This document shows, one piece after another, positions 39,251 to 47,954 of a DNA stretch of 64,000 nt. The stretch spans positions 186,001-250,000 of the forward strand of contig NZ_JAALJI010000006.1 of assembly GCF_011064595.1 (NCBI RefSeq). Reading direction: 5' to 3'. The translations under genes and the position numbers were made by a program. Under the pieces are notes generated by a model, which was given only the letters and a program-made list of their open reading frames with translations, did not search any database and was not told where the DNA came from. Each line of letters starts with the position of its first letter. Position 1 is the first letter of the stretch. This DNA is from Paludisphaera soli. Lineage in GTDB: Bacteria; Planctomycetota; Planctomycetia; Isosphaerales; Isosphaeraceae.

Positions 39251-39826
39251 ATGCGATACGGACCGGACCACAAGGCGAAGACGCGGGCGAAGATCCTGGA
39301 GGCGGCGGGCCGGATCTTCCGCCGTCGGGGATACCACGCCTCGGGCGTGGACGCCGTAATGGGCGAGGCCGGGCTCACCCCCGGCGGCTTCTACGCCCAC
39401 TTCGGCTCCAAGGAGGAGCTGCTGGCCGACGCCCTCCGCCAGGCGGCCGACGCCGTGGAGACGCGCCGGGAGCGGGCCCTCGACGGCCTCGCGGGCCGGG
39501 ACTGGTCGCGCGCCTTCGTGGACGCCTACCTGAGCCCCTCGCACCGCGAGGCGACCGAAGACGGCTGCCCGCTCGCCGCCTTGCTCTCCGAGGTCGCCCG
39601 CGCCGGCGAGCCCGTGAAGCGGAGCTTCGAGGCGATCATCCTGCACCTGGGCGCGCGGATGGCCGACCGCCCCGCCGACTCCCGCCCCGACGACCGCGCG
39701 CTGGCCGTCCTCGCCCTCTGCGTCGGCGGCCTCGGCCTCGCCCGGTCGGTCCAGGACGAGGCCCTCGCCCGCCGCATCCTCGACGCCTGCCGCGTCCTGG
39801 CCGGCCTCGGCCTGGACGACGACTGA
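39251..39826 (+). CDS. TetR/AcrR family transcriptional regulator
   Basis: This 191-residue DNA-binding repressor has the helix-turn-helix [62 protein letters not shown] in the first 60 residues and a helical ligand domain after it. GAAGGG lies about 6 bases before the ATG; the open frame upstream has no similarity. It is divergent from the secreted protein gene at 36969-39044, with both promoters within about 100 bases, so it may control that gene, itself or both. Its ligand is unknown. Confidence 0.9.
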   Translation: MRYGPDHKAKTRAKILEAAGRIFRRRGYHASGVDAVMGEAGLTPGGFYAHFGSKEELLADALRQAADAVETRRERALDGLAGRDWSRAFVDAYLSPSHREATEDGCPLAALLSEVARAGEPVKRSFEAIILHLGARMADRPADSRPDDRALAVLALCVGGLGLARSVQDEALARRILDACRVLAGLGLDDD

Positions 39827-39895
39827 TCCCGGATGCGCCTTCGGCCGCCGCGAGGGCTTGCATCTTGCAGGGCTCGCTGCCGGCCCGGAGGGGCG

Positions 39896-39925
39896 TTGAC
39901 ATCTCGGCGACGAGATCCTTAGGAT
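39896..39925 (+). promoter_or_regulatory. Promoter of the first DUF1559 module
   Basis: A perfect TTGACA at 39896-39901 and TAGGAT at 39920-39925 flank an 18-base spacer. The leader to the DUF1559 start would be about 92 bases. Confidence 0.6.
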
Positions 39926-40023
39926 CTACCGGTGATCCTGAGATTCAATCTCATTTCCGGCTTGATTCGACGAGGCGCGCCAGGAGCGGTCCGTTGATCT
40001 CTTGGCCCTCGGAGTCGTCGCCC

Positions 40024-40986
40024 ATGCCCCGGTCGAGTCGTCGCGGCTTCACCCTGATCGAGCTGCTGGTGGTGATCGCCATCATCGCCGTGCTGATCGC
40101 GCTGCTGTTGCCGGCGGTGCAGTCGGCGCGGGAGGCGGCGCGTCGGGCCCAGTGTTCGAACAACCTGAAGCAGATCGGGATCGCATTCCACAACTACGCG
40201 GACGTCCACAACGGCTTCCCGCCGACGTCGTTCGCGCGGGGGAGCGGCAACCTGGAGATGTTCGGCGGCTGGTGCGTGCAGCTCCTCGGCCACATCGAGC
40301 AGCCGGCGGTGTATGGCGCGTACAACTTCTCGTTCGGGTTCCACATGGAGCCGAACCAGACGGCGGTCCGCACGGTGATCGCGACCTACGTCTGCCCCTC
40401 GTCGCCGCGGACGACGAACCCGATCAACAACGTGCCGCGATTCCAGGGGAGCAATGGGACGCCCGACCCCGCCCTCTACGCGGCGGCCGGCGACTACTTC
40501 ACGGCGCGGTCGTTCGTCGACCCGTTCAACGTCCCCTCGGCGCAGCAGGTGGAGCATTTCGGCGCCCTGCACATGACCAACCACACGCCTTTGGCGTCGA
40601 TCACCGACGGGCTTTCGAACACGCTGCTGGCCTACGAGTGCGCCGGCAAGCCGGACTACTACCGCCGCGGCGGCAAGCTCGGCTTCACGTTCCCCCAGCC
40701 CACCTCGTCGCGGGCCACCGACCGCTGGTGGGCGCACGGGGCCTGGGGCGGCTACATGAACATGCGGATCGTCAGCTTCACCGGCGACCAGTACCAGTAC
40801 GACGGCCCCTGCGTGATCAACTGCCACAACGGCTGGAACGGGGTCTTCTCGTTCCACCCCGGCGGGATCGACGCCCTGTCGTGCGACGGCTCGGTCCGCT
40901 TCCTGAAGGAGTCGGTCGCGAAGTCGATGGTCAAGGCGTACGTCAGCCGCACCGGCGGCGAGATCCAGGACGCCTCGGAATGGTGA
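40024..40986 (+). CDS. DUF1559 prepilin-like surface protein
   Basis: This 320-residue protein carries a type IV prepilin/pseudopilin leader: [39 protein letters not shown]. Cleavage is expected between Gly and Phe. The large C-terminal part is the DUF1559 domain, closing with [26 protein letters not shown]. These proteins are very numerous in planctomycetes and are presumed to be envelope or filament components. The ATG at 40024 places the leader at the N-terminus. It overlaps the next lipoprotein gene by 7 bases. Confidence 0.93.
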   Translation: MPRSSRRGFTLIELLVVIAIIAVLIALLLPAVQSAREAARRAQCSNNLKQIGIAFHNYADVHNGFPPTSFARGSGNLEMFGGWCVQLLGHIEQPAVYGAYNFSFGFHMEPNQTAVRTVIATYVCPSSPRTTNPINNVPRFQGSNGTPDPALYAAAGDYFTARSFVDPFNVPSAQQVEHFGALHMTNHTPLASITDGLSNTLLAYECAGKPDYYRRGGKLGFTFPQPTSSRATDRWWAHGAWGGYMNMRIVSFTGDQYQYDGPCVINCHNGWNGVFSFHPGGIDALSCDGSVRFLKESVAKSMVKAYVSRTGGEIQDASEW

Positions 40987-41486
40987 GCCTCCGTCGAGCC
41001 CTCCTGCGGGCCTCCGCCCCCCTGCTCCTCCTGGCCGCCTGCGCCTCGGGCTGCGGCGAGGCCGACCCCTCGCGCGTCCCGCTCGTCCCCGCCACGGGCC
41101 GCGTCACGGTCGGCGGGGAGCCGGCGGCCGACCTGGAGGTCCGGTTCCGGCCGGCCGACGACCCCGAGTCGCTCGACGCCCTCGTCCCGTTCGCCCGGAC
41201 CGACGCGGAGGGGGGCTACGTCCTGGGGACCTACGAGGAGGGAGACGGCGCGCCGGCCGGCCGCTACAAGGTGACCCTCTTCTGGCCCGACCGCCCCCCC
41301 GGCCCCGAGCGGGCCGACGACCTCCTCGGCGGCACCTACGCCACGGTCGCCCGCACCACGCTGGAGGCGACCGTCCCGGACGGCGGCGGGGAGATCGCGA
41401 CCATCGACGTCCCGAAGCCCGCCGCGACGAAGCCCAAGCCCCCGCCGCGCAAGAACCGCCAGCCGATCGACATCGACGGCCGGTGA
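40980..41486 (+). CDS. Lipoprotein with carboxypeptidase-regulatory-like domain
   Basis: This 168-residue protein has a lipoprotein leader [17 protein letters not shown] with the lipobox LAAC and Cys21. The mature part starts with a transthyretin-like fold, [31 protein letters not shown]... [31 protein letters not shown], and ends in a Lys/Pro-rich tail. It starts within the DUF1559 stop (ATGGTGA), so translation is coupled; the pair probably works together at the cell surface. A GTG one codon later is an alternative start. Confidence 0.8.
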   Translation: MVSLRRALLRASAPLLLLAACASGCGEADPSRVPLVPATGRVTVGGEPAADLEVRFRPADDPESLDALVPFARTDAEGGYVLGTYEEGDGAPAGRYKVTLFWPDRPPGPERADDLLGGTYATVARTTLEATVPDGGGEIATIDVPKPAATKPKPPPRKNRQPIDIDGR

Positions 41487-41525
41487 CGAATCCGCCGTTC
41501 GGACCCCGCCCCTTCAGGAGTCATC

Positions 41526-43652
41526 ATGCTCGCGACGTCCCTCTGCCTCGCGGCCCTGACGCTCGCCGCCCCGCCCCCCGCCGACGCGCCAGAGCCCCCG
41601 CTGATCCGATCGCTCGCCGACGGCTCCTGGTCCGACCCGAAGACCTGGGAGGGGGGCGAGGTCCCCGGCGCGGGGGCCCGCGTGCAGGTCCGCCGGGGCC
41701 ATACGGTCGTCTACGACGCCTCGGACGACCGGGCCGTCCGCTCGATCCACGTCGCCGGGACGCTGGAGTTCGCGCGCGACCGCGACACCAAGCTGACCGT
41801 CGGCCTCATCAAGATCCAGGCGGGGGACGACGCCTCGCAGAACGGGTTCGACTGCGAGTTCCACGCCCCGGCCGCGCCCGAGCCGGGAGAGGCCCGGCCG
41901 TCGCTGCTGGTGGGGACGGCCGACGACCCGATCCCGGCGGGGCGGACCGCGATCATCCGCCTGGCCCGCGTCGAGGGGCTGGACGAGGAGACCTGCCCGG
42001 CGGTCGTCGACTGCGGCGGCCGGATGGAGTTCCACGGGGCCCCCATCCCGAAGACCTGGACCCGCCTCGCCCGCGAGGCCGGCCGCAACGAGGCGGTGGT
42101 CCTCGTCCCCGAGGCCGACGCGAAGGGCTGGAAGGTCGGGGACCAAATCCTCGTCGCCGGGACCACCCGCCAGGTCGGCTACAAGAACTCGCGGACGCAC
42201 AGCGTCGCCGAGCGGCCCGCCACCGAGACCCGCCGGATCGTCCGGATCGCCCCCTATCGCGAGCTGGAGGCGCGGATGGTCCGGCTCTTCCTCGACCGCC
42301 CGCTGGAGGGGGACCACCGGGCCTCCGAAAGCCGACGGGCCGAGGTCGCCAACCTCAGCCGCAACGTCGTGGTCGAGTCGGCCGACCCGGACGGCGTGCG
42401 GGGGCATACGATGTACCACCGCAATTCGACCGGCTCGATCTCCTACGCGGAGTTCCGCCACCTCGGCAAGGAGGGGGTGCTCGGCAAGTACGCCCTGCAC
42501 TTCCACCAGGTCGGCGAGACCATGCGGGGGACGTCGGTCGTCGGGGCCTCGTTCTGGGACAGCAAGAACCGCTGGATCACGCTCCACGGCGCGAGCTACC
42601 TGGTGATCCGCGACTGCGTCGGCTACAAGTCGGTCGGCCACGGCTTCTTCCTGGAGGACGGGACCGAGACCCGGAACATCCTGGACGGGAACCTCGCCGT
42701 GATGGCCCTGCGCGGCAAGCCGCTGCCGCAGCAGGTGCTGCCGTTCGACCGGAACCTGGGCTCGGGCTTCTGGTGGTCGAACAGCCTGAACTCCTTCACG
42801 AACAATTCGGCCGTGGAGTGCGACCAGGACGGCTTCCGCTTCGAGGTCGTGGCCGGCGCGGACTTCGACCCGGTCCTCCCCGTGCTCCAGCCCGACGGCC
42901 GCCGCAAGCCGGTCGACGTCCGCACCCTGCCGTTCATCCGGTTCGACGACAACGAGGCCCACTGCATGCGGTTCTTCGGCCTGAACCTGGGGGGCTTCAA
43001 CGACGGCGGCGTGCCGGCCGCCCCGGGCGCGAAGCCGGCGCCGGAGGCCCCGGCCGGGGCCGGCGCCGAGTACGAGGGGCGGAAGAAGTTCGAGGACGTG
43101 GACGGCGTCGGGCCGGACGCCGGCCACCCGTTCCGGATCCGCCGGTTCAAGGCGTGGGACGTCCACTGGGCTTTCCACGCGGGCTCGCCGTCGGTGCTCG
43201 TCGAGGGCATGGACATCCACGACTCCCAGTACGGCATCTGGCGGAGCGTGCTTGACCGCCACGAATACGCCGACCTGCGGATGGAGAAGATCGTCTCGCG
43301 TGGGATCTTCTTCCCCCGCCCCGGACGGGCCGATTCCGCCGACAACGTGCTGCTGAAGCCGGTCGACGACCTGCCCCCGGCGACGGTCGTGACCGGCGTC
43401 TGGCTGAAGGACAGGCTCAATCCCTCGGGCCCGCTGATCGTCCGGGGCTCGTCGTGCGACGACGCGGAGATCGTCCGCGTGGTCGTCAACGAGATGGAGG
43501 CCCGCCCGACGCGCGGGAGCTTCGCCGAGTGGGAGGTCGAGCTTCCGTCCGCCGACCTTGAGGCCGTCGCCGCCCACGCCGAGGACGAGGCGGGGAACGT
43601 CGAGAAGTCCCGCCACGTCGTGCCGATCGCCCCCCTCGCCCTGGGCCGCTGA
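41526..43652 (+). CDS. Secreted G8-domain protein with beta-helix-like body
   Basis: This 708-residue exported protein has a signal peptide (about 1-20) and a G8 domain (about 27-140: LADGSWSDPKTWEGGEVPGAGARVQVRRGHTVVYD). Middle and C-terminal parts have right-handed beta-helix features, such as HTMYHRNSTGSISYAEFRHLGKEG, KYALHFHQVGETM and NRWITLHGASYLVIRDCVGYKSVGHGFF. G8/beta-helix proteins include animal CEMIP hyaluronan-degrading proteins and bacterial surface proteins, so polysaccharide or glycan binding is plausible but unproven. AGGAG precedes the ATG by about 7 bases. It follows the lipoprotein gene by 39 bases. Confidence 0.82.
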   Translation: MLATSLCLAALTLAAPPPADAPEPPLIRSLADGSWSDPKTWEGGEVPGAGARVQVRRGHTVVYDASDDRAVRSIHVAGTLEFARDRDTKLTVGLIKIQAGDDASQNGFDCEFHAPAAPEPGEARPSLLVGTADDPIPAGRTAIIRLARVEGLDEETCPAVVDCGGRMEFHGAPIPKTWTRLAREAGRNEAVVLVPEADAKGWKVGDQILVAGTTRQVGYKNSRTHSVAERPATETRRIVRIAPYRELEARMVRLFLDRPLEGDHRASESRRAEVANLSRNVVVESADPDGVRGHTMYHRNSTGSISYAEFRHLGKEGVLGKYALHFHQVGETMRGTSVVGASFWDSKNRWITLHGASYLVIRDCVGYKSVGHGFFLEDGTETRNILDGNLAVMALRGKPLPQQVLPFDRNLGSGFWWSNSLNSFTNNSAVECDQDGFRFEVVAGADFDPVLPVLQPDGRRKPVDVRTLPFIRFDDNEAHCMRFFGLNLGGFNDGGVPAAPGAKPAPEAPAGAGAEYEGRKKFEDVDGVGPDAGHPFRIRRFKAWDVHWAFHAGSPSVLVEGMDIHDSQYGIWRSVLDRHEYADLRMEKIVSRGIFFPRPGRADSADNVLLKPVDDLPPATVVTGVWLKDRLNPSGPLIVRGSSCDDAEIVRVVVNEMEARPTRGSFAEWEVELPSADLEAVAAHAEDEAGNVEKSRHVVPIAPLALGR

Positions 43653-43754
43653 CCCTCCCCGCGCCGTCGGCCGCCCGCTTGACGGGCCGGCCGACGGCGT
43701 GAACATGTGGCCTGCCGGATCACCCACCCTCGCCCCGCCCCCGGCAGAGACCGC

Positions 43755-44255
43755 ATGGCCTTCTCGCCCTCCCCAACATCACCCGCCCGCTCGCGAAGTC
43801 GGCCGCTGCTCGCGGTCCTGCTCGCGCTCGGGATGTCGGCGTGCCTCGCCGACGCGAAGACGGCGGGCGCGGCCCCCGCGACGCCGGAGATCCGGGCGGG
43901 CGACGAGCACGGACACTCGTGCAAATGCGGCCCCCGCTGCCGGGGCGCCTCCTGCTGCTGCGCCCCGAGGCGGCCGTCGAGGCCGAGTCCGCCGAGCCCG
44001 CCCGGGCCGACGGCCGTCCCCGAGGCCCCGGCCGATGCCGGTCCGTGCTTCGCGGCGGCCCCTTGCGGCGACCCCGCGGCCCCCGAGAACCCCGCGGCCA
44101 GCCCCTCCGTCAAGGTCGCCGCGTTGACCCTCCCGGCCGCCCTCCCGACTCGTGAGGCCGGCCGCCGCCTCGGGCGCGGCGAGGCCCCTCCCCTCCCTTC
44201 TCGCATGGTTTTCCGGCCGGAGCGCCCGCCCCGGGTCGAGGCCGCGAAGGCCTGA
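43755..44255 (+). CDS. Small secreted cysteine-rich protein
   Basis: This 166-residue protein has an N-terminal leader (RPLLAVLLALGMSACLADA) and a striking cluster HGHSCKCGPRCRGASCCCAPR at about 53-74, then Pro-rich sequence with ADAGPCFAAAPCGDPAAP. No family is recognised. The His/Cys cluster could bind a metal such as copper or iron. It precedes a PepSY-type membrane protein and a redoxin. The downstream P-C-x5-C-x3-P region resembles that of the protein at 49499-49951. Confidence 0.6.
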   Translation: MAFSPSPTSPARSRSRPLLAVLLALGMSACLADAKTAGAAPATPEIRAGDEHGHSCKCGPRCRGASCCCAPRRPSRPSPPSPPGPTAVPEAPADAGPCFAAAPCGDPAAPENPAASPSVKVAALTLPAALPTREAGRRLGRGEAPPLPSRMVFRPERPPRVEAAKA

Positions 44256-44450
44256 TCCCCCGGGCCGAATCGCCGACGCCCGCCGTCCCCGCCCGGGTCG
44301 GATGGGCCGGGGGGCGTCGTCGCTCCTCGATCCCTGCATCCCCGCGCCTTCGTCCCGGCCCCGATCACGCCGATCGCCGGGCCGGGAGGCCCGCGCGCGT
44401 CCGACTCCGGCTCGCGAGGAGTCGATATTCATACAAGGAGAATTCGAGAT

Positions 44451-45887
44451 ATGAACGAGAATGAAAACGGTGAGGGGCGGGCACGCTCCTCCTGGCCCGA
44501 CTATCGGGCCGTGTGGCGCTGGCACTTCTACGCCGGGCTGCTGTGCATTCCGTTCGTGGTCGTGCTGTCGATCAGCGGCTCGCTCTACCTGTTCAAGGAG
44601 GAGATCGAAGCCTGGGTCGACCGGCCGTACGACGGCCTGGCGGTCCAGGGCCGCCCGGCCCCGGCGTCGGAGCGGATCGGGGCGGCGCTCGCCGCGTTCC
44701 CGGGGTCGACGTTCCAGGGGTACGAGCTTCCCCAGGCCGCCGACCAATCGACGCGCGTCATCGTGATGAAGGAGGGCCGCGCGATCCGGACCTACGTCCA
44801 CCCGGAGACGCTGGAGGTGCTGCACGCGGTCCCCGAGGACTCGCGACTGATGAGCTGGCTGTTCCGCCTGCACGGCGAGCTGCTGATGGGGAATCGCGGC
44901 TCGATGGTCGTGGAGCTGGCGTCGTCGTGGGCGATCGTCATGATCGCCACGGGGCTGTTCCTCTGGTGGCCCCGGGGCGCGAACCGGCTTGCTGGGATCG
45001 TCTACCCCCGGCTCCGGCGAGGCTCCCGGATCTTCTGGCGCGACGCCCACGCCGTCACCGGCTTCTGGGTCTCCGGCTTCGCGATCGTGCTGCTGCTCAC
45101 CGGGCTCCCCTGGGCCAAGTTCTGGGGGGACTACTTCCGCAACGTCCGCCGCCTGACCGGCACGGCGGTCGCCCGCCAGGACTGGACCAACGGCGCGGCC
45201 CCCCGCGTAACGGGCGGCGGCGGGGGCGGGCACGAGGGCCACGGCGGCATGGGGCGAGGCGATGCATCCGGGCCGCGAGTCCCCGTCGACCTGACGGCCG
45301 TCGACCGGATCGCGGCGACCGTCGAGCCGATGGGGCTCCTGCCCCCCGTCGTGATCGCCCCGCCGCTCGCGCGATCGTTCGAGGGGACGAGCGTCGACTG
45401 GACCGCGAAATCGATGACCGCGAACCGCCCGTACCGCGTGGACCTGACGATGGACGGCGACACCGGGGCGGTGAAGTCTCGGAGAGACTTCGGCGAAAAG
45501 CACGTCGTCGACCGCGTGGTCGGGACGGGGATCGCGCTGCACGAGGGGCGGCTGTTCGGCTGGCCGAACCAGCTGATCGGCCTGCTCACGGCGGCCGGCC
45601 TGGTCACGCTCAGCGTCAGCGCCGTGGTCCTCTGGTGGCGTCGACGCGAGGTCGGCGCGCTGGGGGTGCCCCGGGCGCTCGCGCCGAGGCGGCTCTCGCT
45701 GGGGCTGGCGGCGCTCGTCGCGCTCTTCGGTATCTACCTGCCCCTGTTCGGGGCCTCGCTGATCGTGGTGCTGCTGGCGGAGTTCCTCGTCCTGAGGCGG
45801 ATCCCCGGCGTGCGCGACTGGCTTGGGCTCGCGGCGACCTCGTCGAGTTTGGGCGGATGCGTGAATCGTTCAGGGGCATCAACATGA
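44451..45887 (+). CDS. PepSY-associated TM protein (iron-reductase-like)
   Basis: This 478-residue inner-membrane protein belongs to the PepSY_TM (PiuB-like) family, often linked to siderophore or iron reduction. Five hydrophobic segments are visible: about 27-48 (FYAGLLCIPFVVVLSISGSLYLF), 157-178, 204-228, 367-390 and 420-450. WRWHFYAG at the first helix and HAVTGFWVSGF are typical family pieces. An AGGAG site is about 10 bases before the ATG. It overlaps the redoxin gene by 4 bases (ATGA) and is preceded by the Cys-rich gene, forming a putative operon. Confidence 0.85.
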   Translation: MNENENGEGRARSSWPDYRAVWRWHFYAGLLCIPFVVVLSISGSLYLFKEEIEAWVDRPYDGLAVQGRPAPASERIGAALAAFPGSTFQGYELPQAADQSTRVIVMKEGRAIRTYVHPETLEVLHAVPEDSRLMSWLFRLHGELLMGNRGSMVVELASSWAIVMIATGLFLWWPRGANRLAGIVYPRLRRGSRIFWRDAHAVTGFWVSGFAIVLLLTGLPWAKFWGDYFRNVRRLTGTAVARQDWTNGAAPRVTGGGGGGHEGHGGMGRGDASGPRVPVDLTAVDRIAATVEPMGLLPPVVIAPPLARSFEGTSVDWTAKSMTANRPYRVDLTMDGDTGAVKSRRDFGEKHVVDRVVGTGIALHEGRLFGWPNQLIGLLTAAGLVTLSVSAVVLWWRRREVGALGVPRALAPRRLSLGLAALVALFGIYLPLFGASLIVVLLAEFLVLRRIPGVRDWLGLAATSSSLGGCVNRSGAST

Positions 45888-46531
45888 ATCGCAAGCAGAT
45901 CGCGAGCTTCGCGTTCGCCGTGGCGCTCGTGGCCAGCCTCTACGGCTGGTCGCGACGGGTCGCGACGAATCCGCGGCCGGCCCCGGTGATCGTGGAAGAT
46001 GAGAAGCATCTGGTCACGCCGGAGATGGCCTCGGCCAGCGTCGCGAGGATCGGGCTCGCGGCTCCCGGCTTCGAGAAGCCCACGGCCGGGGGCGCGACGG
46101 AACGGCTGGAAGACCTGCTCCGCGACGGGCCGGTGCTGCTGACGTTCATCAAGGTCGGCTGCCCGTGCAGCGAGTCCGCCCAGTCCTCTTTCAACGAGCT
46201 GCACGCCGCGTACCCCGGCGTCGCGATTCGGGGCGTGATCGACGTCGAGGCCGAGAAGGCCCGAGGATGGGCCGACCGCTTCCACGCCGCCTACCCCCTG
46301 CTCCTCGATCCCGACGAGGATCTCGTCCGCGATTACGGGGCGGAGAACTCGGCGTACGTCGTGCTCATCGAGCCCGGCGGCGCGATCGCGAACCACTGGC
46401 CCGGCTACTCGGGACCCATGCTCCGCGAGCTGGGGGCGCTGATGGCCCGACTGTCCGGGACGGCCGAGAGGCCCCTCGATTTCCCCGACGCCCCCGAGGA
46501 GCTGTACACCGGCTGCCCCTACGGGATCTGA
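45884..46531 (+). CDS. Membrane-anchored thioredoxin-fold (redoxin) protein
   Basis: This 215-residue protein has one N-terminal membrane anchor (IASFAFAVALVASLYGW) and a thioredoxin-like AhpC/redoxin fold: PVLLTFIKVGCPCSESAQSSFNELHAAYP, with a Cys93-Pro-Cys95 motif in place of the usual Cys-x2-Cys. The end has a further TGCPYG Cys. It starts in the last codon of the PepSY gene with AGGGG about 7 bases before. It may handle thiol or peroxide stress linked to metal reduction. Confidence 0.75.
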   Translation: MNRKQIASFAFAVALVASLYGWSRRVATNPRPAPVIVEDEKHLVTPEMASASVARIGLAAPGFEKPTAGGATERLEDLLRDGPVLLTFIKVGCPCSESAQSSFNELHAAYPGVAIRGVIDVEAEKARGWADRFHAAYPLLLDPDEDLVRDYGAENSAYVVLIEPGGAIANHWPGYSGPMLRELGALMARLSGTAERPLDFPDAPEELYTGCPYGI

Positions 46532-46603
46532 GCGCGGACCTGGCGCGGGGCGTCGCCGGATCGAGGTGTGGATAGGCGTCGATGCCGCCGATCGGATAAT
46601 CTG

Positions 46604-46635
46604 GTGGGGGGGGCGGCCCGGATCGCCCCCCCCAC
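46604..46635. repeat. Perfect G8/C8 hairpin
   Basis: GTGGGGGGGGCG pairs perfectly with CGCCCCCCCCAC around an 8-base loop, 72 bases after the redoxin stop and 88 before the ARPP-1 start. No U-tract follows. It could attenuate transcription or protect an mRNA end. Confidence 0.6.
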
Positions 46636-46723
46636 ATCAGGACCGGGCCGACGGTCTCCCAGGCCCCGCGACGGGGCCGGGCGTCGGTCCGGGACGGCCC
46701 GGAGGGGCCGCGGGAGTCCGCAC

Positions 46724-47632
46724 ATGACGACGTTCCCCGAAGTCCGCGTCGGCGACCCGATCCGTCACGAAGCCCTGACCGTCTTCCCCCTGTTCTCGCC
46801 CCCGGGCGAGGAGGTCGAATACGTCCTCGCCGACGAGGCGATCGCCTCGGGGAGCGTGACGGTCGAGGAAGTCAGCGAGAGCGGCGCGGTCCCCAACCTG
46901 CTCGTGAACAACGCCGGGGATTCCCCCGTCCTGTTCCTGGAGGGCGAGGAGCTGCGCGGGGCCAAGCAGAACCGGGTGCTGAACACCTCGGTGTTGGTCG
47001 CCCCGCGCAGCAAGACCGCGATCCCGGTGAGCTGCGTGGAGCAGGGTCGCTGGCGCTACCGATCGCGGCAATTCGCGCCGAGCGAGACGCACTCGTCGTC
47101 CAAGCTGCGAAGCTCTCTCAAAAAGTCGGTCATCCGATCGCTCAAGGCCGGCCTGGGCCACTCCTCGGACCAGGGGGCCGTCTGGTCCGAGGTCCACCGC
47201 CAGATGTACTCGCTCTCCGCCAGCTCGGAGACCTCGGCCATGTCGGACACCTACGACCAGTACAAGGACCGCCTGGCCGAGTTCCGCGAGCGGCTGCGGT
47301 ACGTCGAGGGGGCGACCGGCGTGGCCGTGGCGGTCGGCTCCCACGTCGTCGCCGCCGACCTGTTCGATCGCCCCGAGACCTGCCGCAAGGTGTGGGACCG
47401 CCTGCTGAGCGGCGTCGTCATGGACGCCCTGGAGGCCGGCCCCTCCGCGAAGGCCGCCGAGGCCGGCGACGTCGAAGGCCTCTTCACCCGGCTCCGCGAC
47501 GCCGCGTGGGACGCCGCCCCGGCGGTCGGCCAGGGGAGCGAATACCGCACCGACGCCGCCCCGCCGGCCCACGCCTCCTCGCTGGTCGTGGGCGAGTCCG
47601 TGATCCACGGCAGCGTGGTCGTGGATGCCTGA
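46724..47632 (+). CDS. ARPP-1 domain protein
   Basis: This 302-residue protein matches the ARPP-1 domain (ARG and rhodanese-phosphatase-superfamily-associated): VTVEEVSESGAVPNLLVNNAGDSPVLFLEGEELRGAKQNRVLNTSVLVAPRSKTAIPVSCVEQGRWRYRS, with the C-terminal VGSHVVAADLFDRPETCRKVWDRLLSG. It is predicted to be cytoplasmic with unknown activity. GGGAG lies about 7 bases before the ATG. The rhodanese partners of its usual neighbourhood are not seen here. Confidence 0.82.
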   Translation: MTTFPEVRVGDPIRHEALTVFPLFSPPGEEVEYVLADEAIASGSVTVEEVSESGAVPNLLVNNAGDSPVLFLEGEELRGAKQNRVLNTSVLVAPRSKTAIPVSCVEQGRWRYRSRQFAPSETHSSSKLRSSLKKSVIRSLKAGLGHSSDQGAVWSEVHRQMYSLSASSETSAMSDTYDQYKDRLAEFRERLRYVEGATGVAVAVGSHVVAADLFDRPETCRKVWDRLLSGVVMDALEAGPSAKAAEAGDVEGLFTRLRDAAWDAAPAVGQGSEYRTDAAPPAHASSLVVGESVIHGSVVVDA

Positions 47633-47718
47633 AACGCTCCGGCCATCGTTCGTACGAACTGGCGGCCTGGCCGGCCGTCCCGGGGCCCTGGCATCGCGCG
47701 AATCCGATCTCTCAACGC

Positions 47719-47911
47719 CCTTCCCCCCTGGCGGGGGAAGGTGGCCCGAAGGGCCGGATGAGGGGGGACGAGCGAGTCGGCCGACGGAGTTCCAGCGGGG
47801 CCGGCCGAGGCCGTCGGTCAGGCGGGCCGGGCGTCGGATTCCGAAGCTCCCCGCGAGCGTCACCCCCTCATCTGACCCCTTCGGGGTCTGTCTTCCCCCG
47901 CGAGGGGGGAA
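47719..47911. repeat. Pair of inverted intergenic palindromic repeats
   Basis: Two similar units lie in opposite orientation between the convergent ARPP-1 and PHP genes: one at about 47719-47767 with CCCGAAGGGCC, and one at about 47862-47911 with GACCCCTTCGGGGTC and CTTCCCCCGCGAGGGGG. Each contains palindromes (GGCCCGAAGGGCC; GACCCC/GGGGTC). This pattern is typical of REP-like units at convergent gene ends, and similar CCC-rich text is seen near 31733. Confidence 0.6.
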
Positions 47912-47954
47912 GACCGTCGTCGTCCAAATTCCCCCAATTCGCCGCGGGCCCCGC

